Shown one piece after another: positions 1 through 7,648 of a stretch of DNA of 10,108 nt; the first letter of the stretch is position 1, and every line of letters begins with the position of its first letter. The notes under the pieces are model-generated. The model worked only from the letters and a program-made list of their open reading frames with translations, ran no database searches and was not told the DNA's origin. Both the position numbers and the translations under genes were made by a program. The stretch comes from Salinisphaeraceae bacterium UBA4764 (GTDB lineage: Bacteria; Pseudomonadota; Gammaproteobacteria; Nevskiales; Salinisphaeraceae). The DNA is taken from positions 21,373 to 31,480 of the forward strand of contig DHHU01000002.1 in the NCBI GenBank assembly GCA_002403445.1. Reading direction: 5' to 3'.

Positions 1-131
1 GCGGTTTCGCTTGCAACTGGTACCTGTAACGCACGCCCCCAGTCTCCCCGCAGTGCCACTACCGGTGGATCGCACATAGTGGTGGCAATCAAGTCTGCTG
101 CAGCCTCACCCACCTTCGACACCCCAACACG
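1..131. other. Unassigned region downstream of the efflux operon
   Basis: I recognise no gene here. On the minus strand the frame of the preceding outer-membrane factor gene stays open after its TAA stop and reaches the left edge. It contains a possible GTG start at 122-120 that would give a peptide beginning VSKVGEAAADLIATT. An open frame also crosses the region on the plus strand, and third-position GC does not separate the two. No hairpin followed by a T-run is visible, so the end of the efflux transcript is not defined here. It could be the first codons of another minus-strand gene cut by the window edge. Confidence 0.3.
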
Positions 132-1664
132 TTATTTTTTCTGGGCGGCGGCGTGCATTCGAACAGATTTTTGTTTGACGACAGAAGCCGAATGCGACTG
201 GCTATCATAGTGTTGCATGGTCTTTTCCATGCTCGGCGTTAGAGAATCGGTTTTATGCGTCCATCCGCCCCCAAGCGCTTTATAGAGATCGGCGATTGCA
301 ATGAACCGATTGCTGATGGCCTGGGCCAAGGTCAACTGGGTGCTGTATACATTACGCTGTGCATCAAGCACGTTGAAAAAGTTGGTCTGCCCGGCTTTAT
401 AGCGGGTGCGCGCCAATTTGAGCGTTTGCCGATAATCCGCTAACTCGGAGCGAACCGATTTCAAACGCTTCCGGGTATAGCGCACCGCAATCAAAGCTTT
501 CTTGACGCTCTGGAACGCTTGGCGAAGCGTTTGCCGATAGTTGATTATGGCCTCTTGCTTTTGCGCCTTCTTGCTATTGAGATTGGCGCTACGCTGGCCG
601 AAATCGAGAAGTGGCTGGGTCAACGACCCCGTTATGCTCGAGGCCATGGATAATGGGTCGAACAGACGATTCAGATGGGTAGCTTGCGGGCCGATCATGG
701 CCGTCAAACTGATTGACGGAAAGAACTTAGCCTTGGCCTCGCCCACATTGGCGTTGGCCGCGATCAGTTTGGCCTCCGCCACGCGGATATCCGGGCGGCG
801 GTTGATGATTAGTGACGGAATGACCTTAGGCAACTTGGGGATATGGATATCATGAAAGTTACCTTGGCCTATGTTTTCCCGGTTCATAATCTGACGCGGG
901 GTTTTGCCAACCAGAATCGCAAGCGCGGTACGCGTCTGGCGCATCTGTTTTTGCAAGGTCGGCAGCTGAGCTTTAGCACTTTGAAGCGACGATCGGGTCT
1001 GAAGCAAAGTTAGTTTATTGATATCGCCATATTTGTAGCGTTCTTTATCCAGCTTCAACGCCTGTTTACGCGTCTTGATCGTATGCCGCGTCACTTTGAT
1101 CTGGCGTTGCTCCGAACGAAGGGTGACATAGTTTGTTACGACGTCCGAGATCTCGGTTAACCGAATAGCATCCTTGTTATAAGCCGATTTCAATAACTGA
1201 GCCCGCGCGGCTTGGCGTGCCCGACGCAGCCGCCCGAACAAGTCCAACGTATAGGACAATGAGCCCGATATTGAAAACTGGTTGTAACGTAAGTGCTTAC
1301 CACCATTTCTCGATATACCGGCGTTCCCGCTTAGTTCTTGACGCGCCGCTTTGGCCTGGGCTGAGATCGATGGGTAAAGGTGGGAATTGGCCAGACCGAG
1401 GGCCGCTCGTTCCTGACGGATTACCTGAACCTGCTTGGCAATCTTAAGATTCCGGTGAAGGGTTTCCTTGATCAGATGATTGAGTGTCGGGTCATCGAAA
1501 CGCGTCCACCAGGATGCAAGCGCTTTCCGTTGTTTTTTTGCCTGCTTCTTGGACACTGACCCGGCCCCGGGCATATCGACGCCGGGGCGCTTGTAATTAG
1601 GGCCCAGGGTACAGCCGGTCAGCGCAACGACGCCGGCCAAGCAGACGACAAGTGATTTACGCAT
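132..1664 (-). CDS. Outer-membrane factor lipoprotein of an RND efflux system (NodT/OprM family)
   Basis: This is the TolC-like exit duct of the tripartite pump, a trimeric beta-barrel plus alpha-helical tunnel anchored in the outer membrane. From the ATG at 1664 the protein is 510 residues, normal for the OprM/CusC/NodT group. It opens with a lipoprotein signal peptide (MRKSLVVCLAGVVALTGC, lipobox LTGC, Cys18) followed by the family signature TLGPNYKRP. Two OEP repeats follow, with typical motifs such as LDLFGRLRRA, INRRPDIRVAEA, QPLLDFGQ and NVLDAQR. The ATG at 1664 is chosen because a GGAG lies 8 bases upstream (1673-1676); the ATG at 1670 would be only 2 bases from it, and the longer frame back to 1715 lacks a signal peptide at its start. 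The gene overlaps the end of the pump gene by 8 bases, suggesting coupled translation. The mature part is very basic, about 86 Lys+Arg against 29 Asp+Glu by hand count. Confidence 0.93.
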   Translation of the reverse strand: MRKSLVVCLAGVVALTGCTLGPNYKRPGVDMPGAGSVSKKQAKKQRKALASWWTRFDDPTLNHLIKETLHRNLKIAKQVQVIRQERAALGLANSHLYPSISAQAKAARQELSGNAGISRNGGKHLRYNQFSISGSLSYTLDLFGRLRRARQAARAQLLKSAYNKDAIRLTEISDVVTNYVTLRSEQRQIKVTRHTIKTRKQALKLDKERYKYGDINKLTLLQTRSSLQSAKAQLPTLQKQMRQTRTALAILVGKTPRQIMNRENIGQGNFHDIHIPKLPKVIPSLIINRRPDIRVAEAKLIAANANVGEAKAKFFPSISLTAMIGPQATHLNRLFDPLSMASSITGSLTQPLLDFGQRSANLNSKKAQKQEAIINYRQTLRQAFQSVKKALIAVRYTRKRLKSVRSELADYRQTLKLARTRYKAGQTNFFNVLDAQRNVYSTQLTLAQAISNRFIAIADLYKALGGGWTHKTDSLTPSMEKTMQHYDSQSHSASVVKQKSVRMHAAAQKK

Positions 1665-4600
1665 TGTCATCGCTCCGGTCGTCCTCTCGTTGATCCGGGG
1701 ATTGCTGTGTATCACCGCCCGTCAGGCGATGGCCAGCATCCCCACGCTCGGTGTTATCTGACTCAGTGGATAGTGAGTGGCTGGAAAACCGCTCGCTAAA
1801 CCGCTGAAACAGATCATACGCCAGCGGTACAAACAATATGGCAAAGGCTGTGGCCGACAGCATGCCGCCGATGACCGTAGTGCCGAGCGCGATGCGACTA
1901 TTCGCCGAGGCGCCGGTAGCGGTAATCAGCGGGACACTCGCAAGTATGAAAGTCAATGACGTCATCACAATCGGCCTAAAGCGTAGACGTGCAGCTTGGC
2001 GTGCAGCATCGGCCGGTGTCCTTCCTTCTTGATGTGCAATAAGCGCGAACTCAACAATCAAGATGGCGTTTTTTGCAGCCAACCCGATCAAAACCAGCAT
2101 GCCGACCGTGAAGTAAATATTATTGTTGATGCCCTTGAGCCAGACCGCAACGAATGCGCCCAGCGCCGCAAATGGGACCGCTGTAAGCACCGCCAAGGGC
2201 AAAGTCCACTGCTCGTACAGGGCAGCCAAGATCAAGAACACCATGACCACGCCGAAACCGAGCGCCATGATCGAGGAACTGCCCACTTTCTGCGCCTGGT
2301 AAGCCGTGCCCGTGAACTGGAATCGGTAATTTTGGCCCAGCACTTTGTTGGCCACCTGCTTGATTGCCGCGTCGGCTTGGCCGGAACTGTAGCCTTGGGC
2401 TGGTTTACCCCGAATTTTGGCAGCGGGAAATACGTTATAACGCTCCACGATGTCAGCCCCAGTCGTCCGGTGAAAGCTAACCAGGGAACTGATCGGAATC
2501 ATGTTGTTTGTTGTGGTCGATTTAACATACACGCCATCCAGATCCTTGGGCTTCATGCGGTACTGGGCATCGGACTGAAGGTTCACCTGGAAGTTACGGC
2601 CGAGTTTGCTGAAATAGTTGACAAACAACTGGCCGAAAGTGGCCTGCAGTGTGTTGAAAACATGACTGACGGGCACACCAAGCGACTTGGCCTTGGCGCG
2701 ATCAAGTTTGACTTTATACCGCGGGATATTGGTCTTTAAGGTCGAATTCACCCTCTTCAATGCAGGATTCTTATTGGCTGCCGCCACCAGTTTATCGGCT
2801 TCTTGCTTAATTTCCTTGTAGCTACCTCCGGCAACATTCTGCAGATAACCTGTAAAACCACCCGTGGTGGACAGACCGAGGATCGGCGGCGGATTGAAAG
2901 CCAGTACTTGCGCCGACGTCACTCCGGCGCCAATACCAAACACTTTTTTGACATCCTGAAATGAGTTGGACTTGCGCTTGCCCCAGTTCTTGAGTGTCAA
3001 AAACTCAACCCCCGAGAATGTCCGATTGGCGCCAGCCAAGAAATCAAAACCCGGCACATCGACGACGTTGGACACGCCTGGCATTGCCTTGAGTTCCTTG
3101 GCGGTCAGTTTGTGGCCAACTTTACTCGTGCGTTGCAGAGACGACGCCGGTGGCAAGTTGTATAAGGCAAAGATATAGCCTTCGTCTTCTTGCGGTATCA
3201 GTCCGGACGGCACGTTTTGGGCCAACACCCAGGTCGCGCCGATCACTCCGCAGAACAATACAACGCCGACAAGCGCATAGCGCAGCAGAAAATTCACGCC
3301 CCACAGATACGCTTTGGTCAGTGCCGAAAAGCCACGGTTAAACAAGCGAAACGGCAGTAGCGGCTTGCTCTGGCGTGGTTTCAAGAAAGTTGCACAAAGC
3401 GCTGGGGTCAGCGTCAGCGCGACAAAGCCGGAGATCGTGATCGAGATCGCAATCGTAATCGCGAACTGCGTATACATACGCCCAGCAAGGCCGCCGAGGA
3501 ATCCAACTGGTACGAAAACAGCGTCCAGCGACAAAACCACCGCAATCACCGGACCGGTCACTTCTTTCATGGCCTGCATCGCTGCGGCCCGGGCTGGCAG
3601 ACCCTCGTCGCTCATGTGGCGTTCGCAATTCTCGATCACCACGATCGCATCATCGACAACCATCCCGATCGCCAGGATCATCCCAAACAGCGTTAACAGA
3701 TTGATCGAGAATCCGAGGATATAAATACCCCCGACCGTACCCAGTAACGCCACAGGCACTGCCGCCATGGGGATCAATGTGGCCCGAATGTTCTGCAGGA
3801 AAATGAAGATAACCGCCATGACCAACGCCATCGAGATCAACAGCGTGAAAAACACATCATGGATTGATGCCTGCACGAACTTCGTGGTGTTGAACGGAAT
3901 CTTGTAAGTCAGCCCCTGGGGCATGTGCGAACCCAGTTGGGCCATGCGAGCGCGAACGCGCTGCGCCGTGGCCAGCGCATTTGCACCGGGCTCAAGATAT
4001 ATCGCCATGGGCACAGCCGGCTTGTTGTTCAAGGTGTGGCTGGTGGCGTAACTCTGTGCGCCTAGTTGTACTCGCGCCACGTTCTTTAGACGTAGAACTT
4101 GACCATTGGGCTTGGCGCGCAGAATGATGTTTTTGAACTGCTTTACCCGCTTGAAGCGGCCTTTGGCCGACGCCTTGAACGTAAACGCAATATTCTCGCC
4201 GCCATAAGGCCGGGCGCCGAATTTGCCGGCCGCGAACTGCGAATTCTGATCTCTGATCGCGTTCTTGATATCGGTCGTAGACAGATGGTATTTAGCCATC
4301 TTGGCCGGCTTGAGCCAAATGCGCATTGAATAATTCTGATGCGAAAACAGCTGAACCTGACCAACGCCATTAACGCGCTTGAGCGCGCTGATCACATTGA
4401 CTAGCCCGTAGTTGGCGATGTAGGTGGGACCAAACGTCTGGTGTGGCGAATACAGCACCACTACTTGCAGAATGTTACTCGACTTCTTGCGCACCTTGAG
4501 CCCGGTCGCCGTAACCGTTGACGGCAGCTGGGATTTCGCGGTCTGGACCCGATTGTTGACGTTAATCGTGTCCTGATTCGGGTTACTGCCGATGGCAAAC

Positions 4601-4881
4601 GTCGCCGTGATATTCGCGCTTCCGGAGTCCGAAGACGTCGACGAAATATAGGTCATTTTGGGCGTGCCGTTGATCGCCTGTTCCAGCGGGGCCGCCACGG
4701 TGCGGGCAATGGTCTGGGCGCTGGCTCCAGGATAGCTCGCTTGGACCGAGACTTTCGGCGGTACTACGGCTGGATACTGGGAGATCGGCAACACCCTGAC
4801 ACTGATGATGCCCGCGATCGCAATGATGATCGATAGGACAGTGGCGAATATCGGCCGGTCAATAAAAAAACGAGAGATCAT
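1657..4881 (-). CDS. RND multidrug efflux pump, inner-membrane proton antiporter (HAE-1 family, MexF-like)
   Basis: This is the energy-converting trimeric pump of the system, exchanging protons for drugs or other amphiphilic substrates at the inner membrane. At 1074 residues it has full family length. The N-terminus MISRFFIDRPIFATVLS begins TM1. TM4 carries the proton-relay pair D410-D411 (GMVVDDAIVVIEN), TM10 carries K937 (GLAAKNAILIVEFA), and R969 lies in RPIVMTSL, so all key relay residues are present. Two large periplasmic loops lie at about residues 30-340 and 560-870. The switch-loop region (GFDFLAGANRTFSG, about 611-624) and the segment NPPPILGLSTTGGF (about 663-676) resemble MexF more than AcrB. 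A hydrophilic tail of about 44 residues follows the last membrane helix. The start lies 3 bases after the adaptor stop with no good ribosome site, so translation is probably coupled. Substrates cannot be read from sequence. Confidence 0.96.
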   Translation of the reverse strand: MISRFFIDRPIFATVLSIIIAIAGIISVRVLPISQYPAVVPPKVSVQASYPGASAQTIARTVAAPLEQAINGTPKMTYISSTSSDSGSANITATFAIGSNPNQDTINVNNRVQTAKSQLPSTVTATGLKVRKKSSNILQVVVLYSPHQTFGPTYIANYGLVNVISALKRVNGVGQVQLFSHQNYSMRIWLKPAKMAKYHLSTTDIKNAIRDQNSQFAAGKFGARPYGGENIAFTFKASAKGRFKRVKQFKNIILRAKPNGQVLRLKNVARVQLGAQSYATSHTLNNKPAVPMAIYLEPGANALATAQRVRARMAQLGSHMPQGLTYKIPFNTTKFVQASIHDVFFTLLISMALVMAVIFIFLQNIRATLIPMAAVPVALLGTVGGIYILGFSINLLTLFGMILAIGMVVDDAIVVIENCERHMSDEGLPARAAAMQAMKEVTGPVIAVVLSLDAVFVPVGFLGGLAGRMYTQFAITIAISITISGFVALTLTPALCATFLKPRQSKPLLPFRLFNRGFSALTKAYLWGVNFLLRYALVGVVLFCGVIGATWVLAQNVPSGLIPQEDEGYIFALYNLPPASSLQRTSKVGHKLTAKELKAMPGVSNVVDVPGFDFLAGANRTFSGVEFLTLKNWGKRKSNSFQDVKKVFGIGAGVTSAQVLAFNPPPILGLSTTGGFTGYLQNVAGGSYKEIKQEADKLVAAANKNPALKRVNSTLKTNIPRYKVKLDRAKAKSLGVPVSHVFNTLQATFGQLFVNYFSKLGRNFQVNLQSDAQYRMKPKDLDGVYVKSTTTNNMIPISSLVSFHRTTGADIVERYNVFPAAKIRGKPAQGYSSGQADAAIKQVANKVLGQNYRFQFTGTAYQAQKVGSSSIMALGFGVVMVFLILAALYEQWTLPLAVLTAVPFAALGAFVAVWLKGINNNIYFTVGMLVLIGLAAKNAILIVEFALIAHQEGRTPADAARQAARLRFRPIVMTSLTFILASVPLITATGASANSRIALGTTVIGGMLSATAFAILFVPLAYDLFQRFSERFSSHSLSTESDNTERGDAGHRLTGGDTQQSPDQREDDRSDDNA
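1673..1676 (-). promoter_or_regulatory. Ribosome binding site deciding the outer-membrane factor start
   Basis: GGAG on the minus strand, 8 bases from the ATG at 1664 but only 2 from the ATG at 1670. It sits inside the last codons of the upstream pump gene, so ribosomes finishing the pump could restart here. Confidence 0.5.
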
Positions 4882-4884
4882 CGG

Positions 4885-6144
4885 CTAGCTCGCGCGCTGT
4901 TTTGCGGCGGCGCCGTGCGTGAGGTTATCGGCACCAGCCATTTGATAGTTGTCGTTATGACGAGGGTTCTCGATACTCGCAGTTTTCTTGGATTTGCCCT
5001 TTGAACCGCTATCACCTTTTGCCTTGTTCACGACCTTGACCGAAGCGCCCGGTTTGATCGTGCCAAGCCCGGAAATAACCACCGAATCGCCAGCCGACAG
5101 ACCCTTTTTGATAACCCGACCATTGGCTACATCCGGGCCCAGTTTGACAACCTTTTTTTTCGCCTTGCCGTTGTTTACGATCAATACATACGAGCGTGAT
5201 TGACCGGTGAAAACGGCCTTGTCGGGCACCACAATCGCGTTGGACAAGGTCGCGACGCGTATACGAACCCGCACATAACGGCCCGGCATCAACTGGTTGT
5301 TCGGATTTTTTACAACTGCCCGCATATTCACGGTCCCGGTCTGTTGGTTGATCGTGCTCTGCGTGAAATCGACCTTACCCTTGTAGGGAAACTTTTTACC
5401 GTTGCGCAGGATGATCGTCGCCTGGCGCGTTGCGGCATTCGTGGTTTTCTTGCCGTGTTCCTGCATCGCCTTTTTGTGGGCGACTGCCGCGTTTTCCGGA
5501 AGCGCGAAACGCACGTAGACCGGGTTGAGCTTGGTAATAGTAGTGAGCTTGGTCCCGTTTGAAACCAGCGAACCCACATCAGTCTGGCGCAGACTCGTGA
5601 CGCCGGTAAGTGGCGCCGTCACGTGGGTATAGCCAAGCGTTATTTTGTCGCTTTTGAGGCTGGCCTTGTCTTGCTTGATCTGCGCTTTTGCAACTTCCAG
5701 ATCAGACAACGCTGTATCCCGCTTGGACTGACTGACGGCGTTGCTTTTATAAAGATGATGAATGCGATGCCATGCACGCTCATCCTTTTTAAGCGTCGCC
5801 CGATCACTGGCCAGTTTGGCCTTATCTTTATCCACAACCGCCTGATAAGCACTCGGATTGATCTGGTAGAGCAACTGCCCTTTATGGACCTTGTGCCCTT
5901 CTTGGTAATGGCGGGATTTAAGGATTCCCGAAACACGGGCCACAACCGTTGCCTGACGATACGCCTTGGCACGACCTGAGAACGTCGAATAGACGTCGAC
6001 ACTATGCGGCTTTACTTGGTGTACATGGACCGGTGTGGCCGGGTCAGCATGCGCCTGTTTTTTGTTGTTATCGGCCTTGCTGCATCCAGCAGCCACCAGG
6101 GTAACCAGTGCAGCCGCCCCGATCGCGCCAAGCGATTTGTTCAT
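4885..6144 (-). CDS. RND efflux periplasmic adaptor lipoprotein (membrane fusion protein, AcrA/MexE family)
   Basis: This protein bridges the RND pump and the outer-membrane channel in the periplasm. From the ATG at 6144 it is 419 residues. It has a lipoprotein signal (MNKSLGAIGAAALVTLVAAGC, lipobox AAGC, Cys21), then the first half of the lipoyl domain (STFSGRAKAYRQATVVARVSG, split here after about residue 70), an alpha-helical hairpin rich in Lys and Asp (roughly 100-170), the second lipoyl half (LGYTHVTAPLTGVTSLRQ), a beta-barrel domain (VYVRFALPE through LMPGRYVRVRI), and a membrane-proximal domain. The last 40 or so residues are a low-complexity basic tail. The start is supported by GGAG 8 bases upstream (6153-6156); the longer frame back to 6189 would run through the operator. 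The mature part has about 69 Lys+Arg against 25 Asp+Glu. It is first in the operon, divergent from the tetR gene, and ends in TAG 3 bases before the pump ATG. Confidence 0.94.
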   Translation of the reverse strand: MNKSLGAIGAAALVTLVAAGCSKADNNKKQAHADPATPVHVHQVKPHSVDVYSTFSGRAKAYRQATVVARVSGILKSRHYQEGHKVHKGQLLYQINPSAYQAVVDKDKAKLASDRATLKKDERAWHRIHHLYKSNAVSQSKRDTALSDLEVAKAQIKQDKASLKSDKITLGYTHVTAPLTGVTSLRQTDVGSLVSNGTKLTTITKLNPVYVRFALPENAAVAHKKAMQEHGKKTTNAATRQATIILRNGKKFPYKGKVDFTQSTINQQTGTVNMRAVVKNPNNQLMPGRYVRVRIRVATLSNAIVVPDKAVFTGQSRSYVLIVNNGKAKKKVVKLGPDVANGRVIKKGLSAGDSVVISGLGTIKPGASVKVVNKAKGDSGSKGKSKKTASIENPRHNDNYQMAGADNLTHGAAAKQRAS

Positions 6145-6171
6145 TCCGGATTCTCCGTTGCCATCGAATCG

Positions 6172-6200
6172 AATATAAGTGTCTATCATACATACGTGTA
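6172..6200 (-). promoter_or_regulatory. Candidate efflux operon promoter
   Basis: On the minus strand TATATT (6172-6177) matches the -10 consensus at five of six bases and would start transcription near 6165, about 20 bases before the adaptor ATG. The hexamer 17 bases upstream (6195-6200, TACACG) is a poor -35 and lies within the palindromic operator, which suits a repressible promoter. On the plus strand the same AT-rich patch gives TATAAG (6174-6179) with TTCTCC 17 bases upstream, which could serve tetR. The assignment is tentative. Confidence 0.3.
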
Positions 6201-6206
6201 TGTATG
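6187..6206. promoter_or_regulatory. AcrR-type operator palindrome between adaptor and tetR genes
   Basis: Two perfect 9-base arms, CATACATAC and GTATGTATG, are separated by GT. The arms share the ACATAC/GTATGT core of the E. coli AcrR box, recalled from general knowledge. The site lies in the 102-base region between the divergent adaptor and repressor genes, about 42 bases from the adaptor ATG and 40 from the tetR ATG. It is well placed for the TetR protein encoded next door to repress both the efflux operon and itself. Binding is inferred, not shown. Confidence 0.8.
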
Positions 6207-6246
6207 TAATCTAGTGGCCATTGCATAGGCGGTATGCTTAGGAATT

Positions 6247-6870
6247 ATGGGACGCAAGACCAAACAGGAATCCGAGCGAACACGCGAGCGTCTGCTCGAC
6301 GCTGCCGAAATCGAAATGCAGTCGCACGGCGTGTCGAACACATCGCTGGCATGTATAGCCAAGCGAGCTCAGCTCACACGTGGAGCGTTGTACTGGCATT
6401 TTGCCGATAAAGATGCGCTGCTCGACGCCATGATTGCGCGCACGCACCTGCCTTTACGCGATCTGCGCGATGATCTGGCGCGAGATAATCCGCGTTCGTC
6501 ATCACGACAACTGCTTCGAGAGATGCTGCTGCACACCGTTGATCGACTTTCGACCGACGCCCAGCATCGACGTGTTTGCGACATCTTATTGCACCGCCAC
6601 GAAACGCCGGCCTGTGCCGAATCCAGCCAGTCGTTGCTGGCACCGTTGTTCCATGAGTCTCGTGAGGCGTTGATTGAACTGTGCAACGACATCTCGCTCG
6701 AACGCACAACCGAGCAGTCATCGCCTTTAACTGCTGCAGACCATGCCGATGTGATATTAGCTTTTATATGCGGCCTTTACGAATGCGTCCTGCGCCATGG
6801 CTGCGGTGATGCCGTGGAACGTCATCCAGAGGCCAAGATTGATGCGGTTCTCCACGGCTTATTCCCATAA
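6247..6870 (+). CDS. TetR/AcrR-family transcriptional repressor of the efflux operon
   Basis: This is a 207-residue DNA-binding regulator, typical AcrR/TtgR length. The N-terminal helix-turn-helix spans about residues 30-60 (TSLACIAKRAQLTRGALYWHF, with the conserved ALYWHFADKDALLDA recognition region). The remainder should form the helical ligand-binding and dimer domain, which resembles the AcrR type only loosely. The start MGRKTKQESERTRERLL matches the usual family N-terminus; AGGA sits only 3 bases upstream, closer than ideal. Divergent placement and the intergenic palindrome argue that it represses the adjacent pump genes and itself, with release when a pump substrate binds. It has seven cysteines (36, 111, 123, 146, 175, 180, 186), several close to histidines 116 and 118. 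This is many for the size and could allow thiol or metal sensing, though that is speculation. The gene ends 17 bases from the convergent sanA-like gene. Confidence 0.93.
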   Translation: MGRKTKQESERTRERLLDAAEIEMQSHGVSNTSLACIAKRAQLTRGALYWHFADKDALLDAMIARTHLPLRDLRDDLARDNPRSSSRQLLREMLLHTVDRLSTDAQHRRVCDILLHRHETPACAESSQSLLAPLFHESREALIELCNDISLERTTEQSSPLTAADHADVILAFICGLYECVLRHGCGDAVERHPEAKIDAVLHGLFP

Positions 6871-6887
6871 ATCACAAGGGATCTGTT

Positions 6888-7589
6888 TTAGCCGCCGTCC
6901 TGAATTATTCGACGTGAGGCAGAAGATTTCGGTGGGACGCCAATCGGTCGCACTGGACCAAGATAACGTGGTGCCGTGTGCAACACATAGACATCAAGCA
7001 CTGCCTTGACCCGAGCCAGATATTCACGCGCTGCCACCCAGAACGATTGACCTCGACGTGCACGCGGCGGAACGAAAGCCACGGCTTGCAACCCCACCCG
7101 GTTGGCTAGAAACACGGCGCGGTAGGCGTGAAACTTCTGGGTAATGACGATGGCTCGGCGCAATCCGAAAATCCGGTGCGCCCGGATCACTGAATCGAGT
7201 GTTCGAAAACCGGCAAAATCAAGGGTGATGGCATTACCGGGAACGCCCCAGGCCACCAGCGCCTGATACATTCGGCGCGGCTCGTTATAGTACGGACTTG
7301 GATTGGCGCCGGATACCAGCACTTGTTGCACCTGCCCCGAGTTGTATAGTTCGGCAGCGGTAAATATGCGTTCAGTGAAAAACGCGTTACGGTGGCCACC
7401 ACGTAAGTACGGACTGGTTCCGAGCACCAAAGCCACATGCCAGGCCGGTAACCGGCTGGGTCGGTTGACGATGCCGTGGCTGCCGGCTTGGATCACCCAA
7501 GCGTTTAGCCCTATCGGGATCAGCAGCATTACACCCAGCAACGTGACCAACATCCGGCCTAGCCGTTGATCGAAGCTACCAGTAATCAC
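6888..7589 (-). CDS. sanA: SanA/YdcF-type DUF218 envelope protein
   Basis: This is a SanA-like protein, a family anchored in the inner membrane with a periplasmic DUF218 domain. In E. coli sanA is linked to the envelope barrier and vancomycin resistance at high temperature; the biochemical activity is not settled. The reading frame has 233 residues from a GTG start. There is one N-terminal membrane segment (about 13-31), then LVLGTSPYLRGG (54-65), LYNSGQVQQVLVSGAN (81-96), YNEP (101-104), DFAGFRTLDS (124-133), ITQKFHAYRA (149-158) and PRYLGP (207-212). All of these align with my memory of E. coli SanA. The GTG at 7589 keeps basic residues before the membrane helix; an ATG at 7553 (residue 13), with AGG 4-5 bases upstream, is a reasonable alternative and would give 221 residues. 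It follows pgk by 59 bases in the same direction, so it may share that transcript, and converges on tetR. Confidence 0.88.
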   Translation of the reverse strand: MITGSFDQRLGRMLVTLLGVMLLIPIGLNAWVIQAGSHGIVNRPSRLPAWHVALVLGTSPYLRGGHRNAFFTERIFTAAELYNSGQVQQVLVSGANPSPYYNEPRRMYQALVAWGVPGNAITLDFAGFRTLDSVIRAHRIFGLRRAIVITQKFHAYRAVFLANRVGLQAVAFVPPRARRGQSFWVAAREYLARVKAVLDVYVLHTAPRYLGPVRPIGVPPKSSASRRIIQDGG

Positions 7590-7604
7590 TCCGAAACTTT
7601 CACC

Positions 7605-7630
7605 AACCCCGACTCAGGGGCGCCGGGGCT
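7605..7630 (-). other. GC-rich stem between pgk and the sanA-like gene
   Basis: In the minus-strand transcript AGCCCCG (7624-7630) can pair with CGGGGTT (7605-7611) through seven pairs including one G-U, around a 12-base loop. A competing 4-pair stem joins 7607-7610 with 7617-7620. No U-run follows, so it is not a clear intrinsic terminator and readthrough into sanA seems likely. Confidence 0.3.
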
Positions 7631-7648
7631 CGCGTTCCAGGAAGCGTA

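Noticed and set aside
55..86. Inverted repeat GCCACTA...TAGTGG near the left edge
   Set aside because: Only six to seven base arms around a 15-base loop with no T-run; expected by chance and not a terminator.
1996..2739. 247-codon open frame on the plus strand
   Set aside because: It lies wholly opposite the RND pump gene, which has full family motifs. The translation has no recognisable domain and no upstream ribosome site; it is an antisense shadow.
3314..3724. 136-codon plus-strand open frame opposite the pump
   Set aside because: Antisense to the conserved TM4 region of the pump; its length follows from the codon bias of the real gene.
6233..6238. TATGCT as a -10 box for tetR
   Set aside because: Transcription would start at about the ATG, leaving no ribosome site, and no -35 is found at the proper distance.
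6369..6721. Two overlapping minus-strand frames of about 112-115 codons
   Set aside because: Both are antisense to the well-supported tetR gene and look like shadows, with no family signature.
6871..6887. Possible bidirectional terminator between tetR and sanA
   Set aside because: The 17-base gap and its flanks show no stem of useful length and no flanking A/T-runs on both sides.
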